Of a stretch of DNA of 11,675 nucleotides, positions 1 through 6,543 are shown in pieces. This DNA comes from CBDCWA01 sp046048295 (GTDB lineage: Bacteria; Pseudomonadota; Alphaproteobacteria; Rhizobiales; Hyphomicrobiaceae), in NCBI GenBank assembly GCA_046048295.1, contig JBJOGJ010000117.1, positions 1-11,675 of the forward strand, written 5' to 3'. The position numbers and the translations under genes are program-made. The notes under the pieces are model-generated. The model was not told where the DNA came from and did not search any database. It saw nothing but the letters and a program-made list of their open reading frames with translations. How positions within the stretch are numbered: position 1 is the first letter of the stretch; each line of letters starts with the position of its first letter.

Positions 1-1893
1 CGAACGACGGCGCAGGTAGGGGTGCACCATGTCGCCCTGGATCGGGCCCGGCCTGACGATCGCAACCTCGATGACGAGATCGTAGAAGGTGCGCGGCCTG
101 AGACGCGGTAGCATGTTCATCTGCGCCCGGCTCTCAACCTGGAAGACGCCGATCGAATCCGCCTTGCATAGCATGTCGTAGACGGCCGGGTCTTCGCGCG
201 GCACCCTGGCGAGGCTCATCTCGAGCCCGTAGTGCTCCTGCAAAAGCTCAAAACCCTTGCGGATGCAGGTCAGCATACCGAGCGACAAAACATCGACCTT
301 CAGAAGCCCCAGCGCGTCGAGGTCGTCCTTGTCCCACTCGATGACAGTACGGTCCTCCATCGCCGCATTACCAACCGGCACCACTTCCGTCAAAGGCCCG
401 CGGGTCAGCACGAAGCCGCCGACGTGCTGGGAAAGGTGACGCGGGAATCCGACAAGCTCGTCCGTCAGCTCGAGCACGCGGGCGAGCAGCGGATCAGCCG
501 GGTCGAGGCCCGCCTCACGCACATGTTTCTCGGGTAGTACGCCGCCCGAACGCGTACCCCACACCATGCCGGCGAGCGCTGCGACCGTATCCTCCGTCAG
601 CCCCATCGCCTTGCCGACCTCGCGTACCGCCGAGCGGGCGCGATAGGAGATGACGGTGGCGGCGAGCCCCGCGCGGTCGCGACCGTAGCGGGCGTAGATG
701 TACTGGATCACCTCCTCCCGCCGCTCGTGTTCGAAGTCGACGTCGATGTCCGGCGGCTCCTTGCGCTCTTCGGACACGAAGCGTTCGAACAGCAGATCAA
801 TCTCCATCGGATCGACTGCCGTGATGCCCAGACAGTAGCAGACGACGGAATTGGCCGCCGAACCACGCCCCTGGCAGAGGATGGAGCGGGCGCGCGCGAA
901 CTGGACGATGTCGTGCACCGTGAGGAAGTAGGGCGCGTAGTTGAGTCTGGCGATGAGGCGAAGTTCTTTTTCGAGCGTGGCGACGACCTTTTCCGGCACT
1001 TGGCCGCCGAACCGCCACGCCGCACCCTGGCGGGCAAGATCCTCGAGATGGGACTGCGCGTCCTTGCCGGGCGGCACCGGTTCGTCCGGGTACTCGTAGA
1101 CGAGTTCATCGAGCGAGAAGTCGATGAGCCCCGCGATCTCGACGGTACGGGCGACTGCATCCTCGTGGCCGCGGAAGAGGCGCAGCATCTCAGCCGGCGC
1201 CTTGATGTGTCGCTCCGCGTTGGCCTCGAGCCTGAAGCCAGCCTCGCCAAGCGTCGTACCTTCGCGGATGCAGGTCAGCACGTCCTGCAGCGGGCGGCGG
1301 TGCGCGGCGTGATAGAGAACGTCGCCCGTTGCAACGATATCGATACCGCAGCGTACTGCTGCGGCATCGAGTGCGGCGATGCATGCACGATCATCGCCAC
1401 GATGGCGATGCGATGCCGCGAGATAGAGCGACGCGCCGTCGAGTGCATCTCTCACTCGGAGCAGTTCGCGAATGAGCGAGCCCTGGTTCCGGGGACTCCA
1501 GCCGTCTGGCGGCAGCGCGATGAACACCTGTCCTTCCGCGTAGGCGCAAACGTCCTCGAGGCAGAGCGTACATTGCCCCTTCTCCGCCCGCCCCTGGCCA
1601 AGGGAGAGAAGGCGGCTCAATCGTCCGTAAGCGGCTCGGTCACGCGGCAGGCAGAGAAGCGATGGTGCATCGGCGACATCCAGACGTGTGCCGACTATAA
1701 ACCTGAGCCCCGCCTCCTTCGCCGCCACATGAGCCCTGACGACACCAGAGAGCGTGTTTCTGTCGGTGACTGCGAGGCCGCCTAGCCCCAGCACCCTGGC
1801 CTGGGCAATAAGCTCGTGAGGATGCGAGCCGCCCCGCAGAAACGTGAAGTTCGTCGTCGTCTGCAGTTCCACATAGGTTGGTGCCGCGGTCAT
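1..1893 (-). CDS. dnaE2: Error-prone DNA polymerase DnaE2 (ImuC), N-terminal 631 codons; truncated by the window edge
   Basis: This is the C-family DNA polymerase that performs mutagenic translesion synthesis in the ImuA-ImuB-DnaE2 mutasome. The frame is open from the ATG at 1891-1893 to the left edge. Residues 1-60 form a PHP domain, with FTFLRGGSHPHEL followed by LAVTDRNTLSGVVRAH. The usual HxH metal-binding motif at its start is replaced by ELQ (about residues 9-11), which fits a PHP domain without nuclease or proofreading activity, as is typical of DnaE2. The polymerase palm shows PPDIDVDF with Asp382 and Asp384, and KVDVLSLGML with Asp534; these match the three catalytic aspartates of E. 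coli DnaE. ADSIGVFQVESRAQM and VRPGPIQGDMVHP near the edge are DnaE2 hallmarks. The family is about 1,050-1,150 residues long, so the fingers and C-terminal part (OB fold, clamp binding) lie outside the window. The start overlaps the imuB stop (ATGA), which suggests coupled translation. I see no frameshift in the parts I translated. Confidence 0.97.
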   Translation of the reverse strand, partial: MTAAPTYVELQTTTNFTFLRGGSHPHELIAQARVLGLGGLAVTDRNTLSGVVRAHVAAKEAGLRFIVGTRLDVADAPSLLCLPRDRAAYGRLSRLLSLGQGRAEKGQCTLCLEDVCAYAEGQVFIALPPDGWSPRNQGSLIRELLRVRDALDGASLYLAASHRHRGDDRACIAALDAAAVRCGIDIVATGDVLYHAAHRRPLQDVLTCIREGTTLGEAGFRLEANAERHIKAPAEMLRLFRGHEDAVARTVEIAGLIDFSLDELVYEYPDEPVPPGKDAQSHLEDLARQGAAWRFGGQVPEKVVATLEKELRLIARLNYAPYFLTVHDIVQFARARSILCQGRGSAANSVVCYCLGITAVDPMEIDLLFERFVSEERKEPPDIDVDFEHERREEVIQYIYARYGRDRAGLAATVISYRARSAVREVGKAMGLTEDTVAALAGMVWGTRSGGVLPEKHVREAGLDPADPLLARVLELTDELVGFPRHLSQHVGGFVLTRGPLTEVVPVGNAAMEDRTVIEWDKDDLDALGLLKVDVLSLGMLTCIRKGFELLQEHYGLEMSLARVPREDPAVYDMLCKADSIGVFQVESRAQMNMLPRLRPRTFYDLVIEVAIVRPGPIQGDMVHPYLRRRS

Positions 1894-3581
1894 GGAAACA
1901 TCCCATGCATGAACCATGAAGGCCGTGTTCCGTCCTCTTCGCCGCCAGCCTCCATCTCGCAGTCACCGCGATAGAGGCCGGCGCGGAATACCCAATAGCG
2001 GGCGCCGGTCTCGTCCTCGAGACGATAGTAGTCCCGGGTCCGGTCGAAGAGGCATGCCATTCCCGGGCCGGCCGCCATGCCGATCCGGCGCCACCACTCG
2101 GGCGCGATGCGCTCCGGTCCCTCCGCCTTCACCACCCGCCGGCGAACGCGCCGCCAGGAGAACTGAACCGGCGGTCCATCAGGCACCGTGGCGAGCGCCT
2201 CGATCCGCTCCGGCCGCACCAGCAACAGTGGCGGGCGCAGCACTCTCACCGCGTGCTCTGCCCCGCCGCAAGCAGCGTGCCTGTCATCATCCGCATCTGC
2301 GCCCAGAGCCGGCGCGAGCCGCCATGCCCGTTCCGGCAGATGGCTTGCAGCGGCGGCGAACCTCAGTACATGGCGAGCCCCGAGCCGGTTCGAAAGCCTG
2401 TCGACGAGTTCGCCCGGCACACCTGCAGACACTGCTGCATCAAACGCCGTGAGTTCCACCTGCTCGCCCGTGAACGGCTCCACCTCGAGCGCCTCGATGG
2501 TCATCATGTCGATGCCGAAGCCGGCGTCGAGCGCCGCCGTCTTGTCGAGCAGCAGGGCCGTGAGATGCGCCGCGTCGCGAACCGGGCGGCTCGTGCCGAG
2601 CAGAACGTCAACCGACGTTCCGTCCGCCCTGTAGAGCGTGAGCCTGAGACGCCGCACCCCTTCCTCTGCCACCTCGAGCGCCTGGCAGAGCGCCTCGACG
2701 AGTCGCCTGCAGTGTGCCTCGACCCCTGCCGCAGAGACAATGAGGTCAGGATAGCTCTCGCGCACCAGATGCACCGGTGGTTCGGCGAGTGGCCGGCGCA
2801 TCTCCGAGCGCATGCCGAGTGCCTGATCGAGACGCAGCACCACCTCACCGGCGGCGCGCGCAGCTTCAGCCTGGGCTACGGACCGGCGCGCGCTCCGCGC
2901 TGCATCCGGCGCACGGAACCTCCGCGCGAGCGCCTCCCGCGGCAGGCCATGGAGCTGGCCGATGCGCCTGAGACCGAGCCGCTTCAGGAGCAGCACGCTC
3001 CGCTCATCGAGCCGCAAGGCCTCCACCGGCAATGGCGCCAGCGCCGCCTCGACCGTACCGGGAGCAGCCACCGCCCATCCATTGGGCCCGCATCCGAACC
3101 TGGCAAGCGCGTGCGCAACCCCATGAGTCTCCGCGATCCCGGCCCGCGCCGTCAGCCCGAAGCGCGCGAGCCGGCCGGTCAGGTCGCGCAGCAGCGCCGC
3201 CTCGCCGCCGAACAGATGTGCAACGCCAGTAACGTCGATCCAGATGCCATCCTCGCCTTCCATATTGCGCCCCGGCCCATAGCGTCCGCACCAGGACGCA
3301 AGCCGCGCGAGTGCCGCAAGGTCACGGCTGCGTTCCGCCGGCCGTGTCCTGAGCCCTGGCAGGGCCGCCCGAGCGTCCGCCAGCACCTGCCCCACATGCA
3401 CGCCCTGCCGCCGCGCCGCCTCGTCCGCAGCCGTGACGACGAGGCCGCGATGACCGCTCTCGACGAGCGCCCACGCCTCCGCCTCACTCCGCTTGATCTC
3501 ATCCGGCCCTGGCAAGCCCCCCGTCCGCCGCATCCGCTCGATCGGCCACATCGGAAGCCACACAGAAACGATACGCTTCAT
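1890..3581 (-). CDS. imuB: ImuB, catalytically inactive Y-family polymerase-like mutasome adaptor
   Basis: ImuB links DnaE2 and ImuA to the sliding clamp during SOS mutagenesis; it has a Y-family (UmuC/DinB) fold but does not polymerise. I chose the ATG at 3579-3581 because it gives MKRIVSVWLPMWPIERM, the usual ImuB N-terminus; the open frame extends 46 codons further upstream inside imuA with no family resemblance. The product is 563 residues. In SVWLPMWPIERM the catalytic Asp of Y-family enzymes (HVDMDxFF) is replaced by Trp8. The SIDE carboxylates are also absent: about residues 111-125 read DGIWIDVTGVAHLFG. A helix-hairpin-helix-like segment (LKRLGLRRIGQLHGLP) follows near residue 200. 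QVELTAF at about 374-380 lies where ImuB proteins carry the beta-clamp motif, but it is a poor match. The 5' end overlaps imuA by 83 bp and the TGA overlaps the dnaE2 ATG. Confidence 0.95.
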   Translation of the reverse strand: MKRIVSVWLPMWPIERMRRTGGLPGPDEIKRSEAEAWALVESGHRGLVVTAADEAARRQGVHVGQVLADARAALPGLRTRPAERSRDLAALARLASWCGRYGPGRNMEGEDGIWIDVTGVAHLFGGEAALLRDLTGRLARFGLTARAGIAETHGVAHALARFGCGPNGWAVAAPGTVEAALAPLPVEALRLDERSVLLLKRLGLRRIGQLHGLPREALARRFRAPDAARSARRSVAQAEAARAAGEVVLRLDQALGMRSEMRRPLAEPPVHLVRESYPDLIVSAAGVEAHCRRLVEALCQALEVAEEGVRRLRLTLYRADGTSVDVLLGTSRPVRDAAHLTALLLDKTAALDAGFGIDMMTIEALEVEPFTGEQVELTAFDAAVSAGVPGELVDRLSNRLGARHVLRFAAAASHLPERAWRLAPALGADADDDRHAACGGAEHAVRVLRPPLLLVRPERIEALATVPDGPPVQFSWRRVRRRVVKAEGPERIAPEWWRRIGMAAGPGMACLFDRTRDYYRLEDETGARYWVFRAGLYRGDCEMEAGGEEDGTRPSWFMHGMFP

Positions 3582-4365
3582 CCGACCACTCCACCCTGAA
3601 CCACGCCTCTCCCGCCAGCACCGCGCGCGCCCGGCACCGCTCGAGCGCCAGCCGGCATCGAAAAGCGCCCGGCGCGCCGGGCGCGAATGTGTCGACACCG
3701 GAACATCCCGCCGCCACACGCCACCGCGTCAGCGTCGCCGCCACGCCGAGACTGCGCGGGCTGGTGACGAGCAGGCAGGGGGTCCGGTTCTTCCCGGCGG
3801 CCAGTGCCAAACGGCGGGCCGGCGTCAGTTGCACGTCCTCTACGAGCCCCACGACGAGCGCCAGCCGCGTGCCGCTGAAACGCGACGCATTGAGCCCCTC
3901 CTCGAGACACCACAATACGTCCTGCGCTCGCTCGGGCAGTGCTACGAGCACCCGCTCAGGATCGAGGCCGAAGCGGGAGAGACCGCCGCCATAAAGGCAT
4001 CCGAACTCGCGTGCGAGCGCGCCCGTCTGGCACCAGAGCATGGACCCATGTTCCATCGCGGCAAGACGCCGTGCAGCAAGCGCCAACACCATTCCCTGTG
4101 CCGCCGCCCAACCGCCAACCGGGCTGCCTTCATCACCGAATGCGGGCTTGAACTCATGTACGCCATCCACATCGAGCCCTGCCTCACCGAGCAGGCCGTC
4201 GATCTCGACCGCGCCAAAACTCCACGGTTCGCACATGGCGTTCTCAGCGCCGTGTGGGCCGACCTCCGGCATGGCCTCGAGTCTCCGGATATTGGCGCGC
4301 AATGTCTCGAGTTGCATCTGCCGCCACAGTCTACGTGCCGATGAATTTTCTACGATCACGCCCAT
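3499..4365 (-). CDS. imuA: ImuA, RecA-like accessory protein of the SOS mutasome
   Basis: This is the first gene of the operon. ImuA is a RecA/SulA-like protein that binds ImuB and is required for DnaE2-dependent mutagenesis. The N-terminal helix LETLRANIRRLE, then GVHEFKPAFGDEGSPVGGWAAAQG, and a C-terminal stretch WFRVEWSDEAYRFCVASDV match alphaproteobacterial ImuA. No intact Walker A motif (GxxxxGKT/S) is visible at the RecA-equivalent position. I chose the ATG at 4363-4365 (288 residues), with GGGAA nine bases upstream and about 36 bp from the LexA box. An ATG at 4317 (272 residues) is a real alternative. An ATG at 4398 would sit two bases from the LexA box and is unlikely. The last 83 bp are read in two frames, because imuB starts inside them. 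Regulation is by LexA (see the promoter entry). Confidence 0.9.
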   Translation of the reverse strand: MGVIVENSSARRLWRQMQLETLRANIRRLEAMPEVGPHGAENAMCEPWSFGAVEIDGLLGEAGLDVDGVHEFKPAFGDEGSPVGGWAAAQGMVLALAARRLAAMEHGSMLWCQTGALAREFGCLYGGGLSRFGLDPERVLVALPERAQDVLWCLEEGLNASRFSGTRLALVVGLVEDVQLTPARRLALAAGKNRTPCLLVTSPRSLGVAATLTRWRVAAGCSGVDTFAPGAPGAFRCRLALERCRARAVLAGEAWFRVEWSDEAYRFCVASDVADRADAADGGLARAG

Positions 4366-4400
4366 AGCGCTCGGTTCCCGGAATAAACACCATCGCATTT

Positions 4401-4415
4401 GTTCACTATTTGTTC
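4401..4415 (-). promoter_or_regulatory. LexA operator (SOS box) of the imuA-imuB-dnaE2 operon
   Basis: On the plus strand this reads GTTCACTATTTGTTC, an exact match to the alphaproteobacterial LexA consensus GTTC-N7-GTTC. It lies 36 bp upstream of the chosen imuA start and overlaps the predicted -10, so bound LexA would block transcription until DNA damage. A single exact box in front of this cassette is the expected arrangement in the class. Confidence 0.93.
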
Positions 4416-4437
4416 CACGAGGGATGCTATCTGTCAA
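4408..4437 (-). promoter_or_regulatory. Sigma-70-type promoter of imuA
   Basis: On the minus strand a perfect -35 hexamer TTGACA (4432-4437) is followed after 18 bp by ACAAAT (4408-4413), a weak -10 matching three of six consensus positions. The -10 lies within the LexA box. The predicted start of transcription near 4400 leaves a leader of roughly 35 nt before the ATG at 4365. A strong -35 with an operator-covered weak -10 fits an SOS-controlled promoter. Confidence 0.72.
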
Positions 4438-4438
4438 C

Positions 4439-4456
4439 GCCAAATGAATGCCAAAT
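4439..4456. repeat. Direct repeat GCCAAAT x2 with an 11-bp period, next to the imuA -35
   Basis: GCCAAAT occurs at 4439-4445 and 4450-4456, so the copies are 11 bp apart, about one helical turn. The proximal copy lies one base upstream of the TTGACA -35 of imuA (minus strand). The position would suit a protein-binding site for the imuA promoter or for the divergent gene at 4683, but two 7-mers may also be chance. Confidence 0.4.
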
Positions 4457-4682
4457 AGCCACACATTACCCCTCCTCTTGCCACACTGCCTTCGGGCCCC
4501 TTGAAACGCTATTGAGTCCGCGCAAAAGTCGCCCATGTGGAGTCTGTCTCGACTGGTGCAACTTGACCAAGCCGGGACGATGGAGGTGGACCAGCCGCCC
4601 GAGAACAGCCATCAGCCAGACAGCCGATGACCCTGCCGGACAGCTGCCGAGCATGACCGAGATTTAGAGGACACCGCGACCA
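4457..4682. other. Intergenic region between divergent imuA and the L,D-transpeptidase gene
   Basis: I see no convincing gene here. A plus-strand open frame at 4410-4667 crosses the LexA box and shows no family features. Weak promoter-like hexamers for the gene at 4683 exist (TTGAAA at about 4501 and TTGACC at about 4563), but neither has a good -10. The end of the region holds the ribosome binding site TAGAGGA (4665-4671), 11 nt before the ATG at 4683. Confidence 0.5.
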
Positions 4683-5261
4683 ATGCCGATTGTGAAACTG
4701 TTCCGCGACATTGCTGCCGCCATTGCGCTGCCAATTCTCGCCCTGGGCCTGATAGCCCAGCCCGCGAACGCCCAGGACTTCTGGGGTGATAGTTCCCAGA
4801 GCGGAAGGACGACCGTTTCCTTCTCCACCAAATACAGTCCCGGCCAGATTATCGTGAGCTTTGCCGATCGCCGGTTATATTACGTGACCAGCCGTGGCCA
4901 GGCGCTGGCCTACCCGATCGCCATTCCGCGCCATCTGAGCAAGTGGCAGGGCGTGATGAACGTCACGCAGAAGCGGGTGAACCCGTCCTGGACGCCAACG
5001 CCGACGATGCTCAGGGAAAATCCACGACTGCCAAACTGGGTGCCAGGCGGTCATCCCATGAACCCTCTCGGCGTGCGCGCACTCTATCTCGGCTCCAGCA
5101 TGTACCGCATCCATGGAACCGATGCCCCCTGGACGATCGGCAAGGACGTCTCCAAAGGCTGCATCCGGATGTATAATGCCGACGTCATCGACCTCTACAA
5201 CAGGGTGAACGTAGGGACGCGCGTCACCGTCACCTATCAGCAATATGCAAGCGCCAGTTGA
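4683..5261 (+). CDS. Exported L,D-transpeptidase (YkuD domain)
   Basis: This enzyme of 192 residues acts on peptidoglycan in the periplasm. The family forms 3-3 crosslinks or attaches proteins to the tetrapeptide stem through a catalytic cysteine. Residues 1-30 form a signal peptide: a hydrophobic core, then AQPANA with likely cleavage before QDF. The YkuD domain starts at about residue 53 (PGQIIVSFADRRLYYV). The signature is complete: His144 in YRIHGTDAPW and Cys160 in SKGCIRMYN, with TVTYQQY as the closing strand. This is a single-domain enzyme with no LysM or peptidoglycan-binding module. An AGAGGA ribosome binding site precedes the ATG, and a hairpin terminator follows 29 bp after the stop. 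It is transcribed divergently from imuA and nothing links it to the SOS response except proximity. The exact reaction (crosslinking, lipoprotein or OMP anchoring) cannot be told from sequence. Confidence 0.93.
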   Translation: MPIVKLFRDIAAAIALPILALGLIAQPANAQDFWGDSSQSGRTTVSFSTKYSPGQIIVSFADRRLYYVTSRGQALAYPIAIPRHLSKWQGVMNVTQKRVNPSWTPTPTMLRENPRLPNWVPGGHPMNPLGVRALYLGSSMYRIHGTDAPWTIGKDVSKGCIRMYNADVIDLYNRVNVGTRVTVTYQQYASAS

Positions 5262-5289
5262 TCAAGACCCGACAGGCGAATTGAAACGA

Positions 5290-5311
5290 GGGCGGCCCCA
5301 AAAGGCCGCCC
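5290..5311 (+). terminator. Hairpin terminator after the L,D-transpeptidase gene
   Basis: GGGCGGCC and GGCCGCCC form a perfect 8-bp GC-rich stem around the loop CCAAAA, 28 bp after the stop codon. The following bases (ATATTCGTT) contain few T residues, so it is not a textbook intrinsic terminator, but position and stem strength support termination. Confidence 0.65.
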
Positions 5312-5341
5312 ATATTCGTTGGCGCACTTGTTAGGCACAAC

Positions 5342-5371
5342 CTTTAACCAGCTGGTAACAAAGAATTTCTT
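5342..5371. promoter_or_regulatory. Two adjacent palindromes upstream of the SoxS-like gene
   Basis: ACCAGCTGGT (5347-5356) is a perfect 10-bp palindrome, flanked by CTTT and AAAG arms (5342-5345 and 5360-5363, with the second arm offset by two bases). AAGAATTTCTT (5361-5371) is a second inverted repeat beside it. The pair lies 56 bp before the ATG at 5427, a suitable place for an operator. I do not recognise the binding protein. Confidence 0.4.
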
Positions 5372-5426
5372 CACTCGCCAACCGGCCGCTAACATGGAAC
5401 TTCGAGCCGTCACTCCGGAGCCCCCC

Positions 5427-5798
5427 ATGATCAGCCGCCGCGCCTCCGCCGCCATTGCAATCGCCGCCGTGACCCTTTCGGCAGCGCATGCCGGCGAAGC
5501 ACAGAAGCAGGATGCGCCGCGCTATCGCATGCTCGTCTTCGAGACCCGCAACTGCTTCTACTGCGATCACTTCCGCTACGCCGTCGCGCCCGTCTACCAG
5601 AACTCGAAGTTCGCCGCCAAGGCACCGCTCCAGTACGTCGATGTCCGGCAGACCGACATGAAACGGCTGGGCCTCAACGCGCCGATCACCATCGCTCCGA
5701 CGACCGTGCTCACCCGGGACGGCAAGGAGGTGAACAGGATTGCCGGTGTTACAGGGCCGCAGGACTTCCTCGTCCTGGTGGATCACATGATCGACTAG
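5427..5798 (+). CDS. Exported thioredoxin-fold protein, SoxS-like
   Basis: This is a periplasmic thiol-disulfide protein of 123 residues. I chose the ATG at 5427 because GGAG sits six bases upstream and it begins a clean signal peptide (MISRRAS, hydrophobic core, AHA with likely cleavage before GEA at residue 23). In-frame ATGs at 5394 and 5319 would put the signal peptide inside the protein. The mature part has the thioredoxin layout: a first strand RMLVFET, the redox motif Cys43-Phe-Tyr-Cys46, and the cis-Pro loop TIAPTTVLTRDGKEV, then a short final helix. The arrangement, with APLQYVDVRQTD before the cis-Pro strand, resembles SoxS, the thiol protein associated with sulfur-oxidation clusters. 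No sox gene is present in the window, so a sulfur role is not supported. It could equally reduce or oxidise cysteines of some envelope enzyme. Confidence 0.82.
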   Translation: MISRRASAAIAIAAVTLSAAHAGEAQKQDAPRYRMLVFETRNCFYCDHFRYAVAPVYQNSKFAAKAPLQYVDVRQTDMKRLGLNAPITIAPTTVLTRDGKEVNRIAGVTGPQDFLVLVDHMID

Positions 5799-5810
5799 CC
5801 GGAAGGCGGA

Positions 5811-5927
5811 TGCTGCATTGCAGCAATCTTGCTGGCAGACGCGATCCGACCGTCCGACGTCGTAACCATTTTCCCCATACGGCGAAACAAGGCTTCGCTT
5901 TTTCCGTAGAGGCGCATAAATTCGCCT
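5811..5927 (+). other. Gap after the SoxS-like gene with three hairpins, one terminator-like
   Basis: The gap between 5799 and 6071 (273 bp) has no supported gene. It holds TGCTGCA-T-TGCAGCA (5811-5825). It also holds GCGAA-N7-TTCGC followed directly by TTTTT (5882-5903), the best candidate for an intrinsic terminator of the upstream gene although the stem is short. A third inverted repeat is AGGCG-N8-CGCCT (5910-5927). The promoter of the DUF2853 gene must lie in the rest, but I see no clear -35/-10 pair. Confidence 0.4.
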
Positions 5928-6071
5928 GAGTCGCAGGGTCTCATGCCCTCGATCGGCCATGCGCGATGAACGGCATCGCTTTCTACTCGTCGCACCCGGT
6001 CGAGCGCCCTGATCGTGGCGCCACAACATTCAACCGAATGGCCAACCGCAATTGGCAGGGGAGAACCCGAT

Positions 6072-6389
6072 ATGAGTGATTATCTGGATGACGTGAAACG
6101 CTACGTTCCGAATGCCGACGAGAAGGCGGTGGCTGGCATAGTCAAGCATCTCGGCATTGCACTGAAGAGCAAGGACGCGTCCATGGTCTCATGCTCGTCG
6201 AAGGATGAACTCGAGCGCGTACGCGACAGCTGGCTCAAGAAGAAGCTAGCCCTGGCGGAAAGCGACGCTGATCTCGACAACGCGATCAAGGAAGTCTGCG
6301 AGAAGATGAAGGCCGACCATGGCAAAGCCCGGGTCACCTTCTACTACCTGCTCGCCGAAAAGTACGGCAAGGTCGCCTCGCTCGCCTGA
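6072..6389 (+). CDS. DUF2853 family protein
   Basis: This small acidic/lysine-rich cytoplasmic protein of 105 residues matches the DUF2853 family over its full length by my recognition of its signature: MSDYLDDVKRYVPNADEKAV at the start, VSCSSKDELERVRDSWLKKKL in the middle, and RVTFYYLLAEKYGKVASLA at the end. No signal peptide or membrane segment is present. The segment predicts as almost all helix. The ATG at 6072 is supported by AGGGGAG eight bases upstream and by the conserved N-terminus; an open frame from 6015 adds 19 residues without family resemblance. The family is widespread in Alphaproteobacteria and Bacteroidetes; I know of no established function. It appears to be a single-gene unit, since a hairpin terminator follows. 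Confidence 0.9.
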   Translation: MSDYLDDVKRYVPNADEKAVAGIVKHLGIALKSKDASMVSCSSKDELERVRDSWLKKKLALAESDADLDNAIKEVCEKMKADHGKARVTFYYLLAEKYGKVASLA

Positions 6390-6423
6390 TCTCGTAGAAA
6401 AAAGCAGTCCGAAAGTTTTCCTG

Positions 6424-6450
6424 AGCCCCTCGCCTCGCGCGCGGGGCTTT
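6424..6450 (+). terminator. Intrinsic terminator after the DUF2853 gene
   Basis: AGCCCC (6424-6429) pairs with GGGGCT (6443-6448). Inside, after one mismatch, CGC pairs with GCG. The stem is followed by TTTCTCATT. It begins 34 bp after the stop at 6389 and separates that gene from the oxidoreductase gene downstream. Confidence 0.72.
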
Positions 6451-6461
6451 CTCATTCGTAC

Positions 6462-6467
6462 TATACT
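6462..6467 (+). promoter_or_regulatory. Possible -10 element for the oxidoreductase gene
   Basis: TATACT lies between the terminator at 6424-6450 and the ATG at 6544, the only sizeable space available for a promoter. No recognisable -35 is found 16-18 bp upstream, where the terminator stem lies. The start codon itself lacks a strong ribosome binding site, so expression signals here are weak by eye. Confidence 0.3.
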
Positions 6468-6543
6468 TGCATGGCGGGGCCTGAAGGACGACATTGATTC
6501 ACAAGTGCACCGGCGCTCGTGTCCCGTGCAACCCTGGTGACCC

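Noticed and set aside
727..1785. 352-codon open frame on the plus strand opposite dnaE2
   Set aside because: It is the antisense shadow of a well-supported GC-rich gene and shows no domain features of its own.
2253..3599. 448-codon open frame on the plus strand opposite imuB
   Set aside because: Antisense shadow rich in Arg, Pro and His, as expected from the complement of a GC-rich coding sequence; no recognisable motif.
3582..3719. Longer imuB start at 3719
   Set aside because: The extra 46 residues are Arg-rich read-through of imuA in another frame and do not resemble ImuB; MKRIVSVWLPMW is the conserved start.
4366..4536. Longer imuA starts at 4536 or 4398
   Set aside because: The 4536 start lies upstream of the predicted promoter; the 4398 start would be nearly leaderless and next to the LexA box.
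4410..4667. 85-codon plus-strand open frame before the L,D-transpeptidase
   Set aside because: Its start lies within the LexA box, and its composition (many Cys, Pro, Trp) looks non-coding.
5319..5426. Longer start of the SoxS-like gene at 5319
   Set aside because: It would bury the signal peptide and translate across the palindromic operator-like region; the ATG at 5427 has a good ribosome binding site.
5795..5995. 66-codon minus-strand open frame with a GTG start
   Set aside because: No ribosome binding site, no recognised family, and it overlaps the end of the SoxS-like gene; hairpins in the same stretch explain it better.
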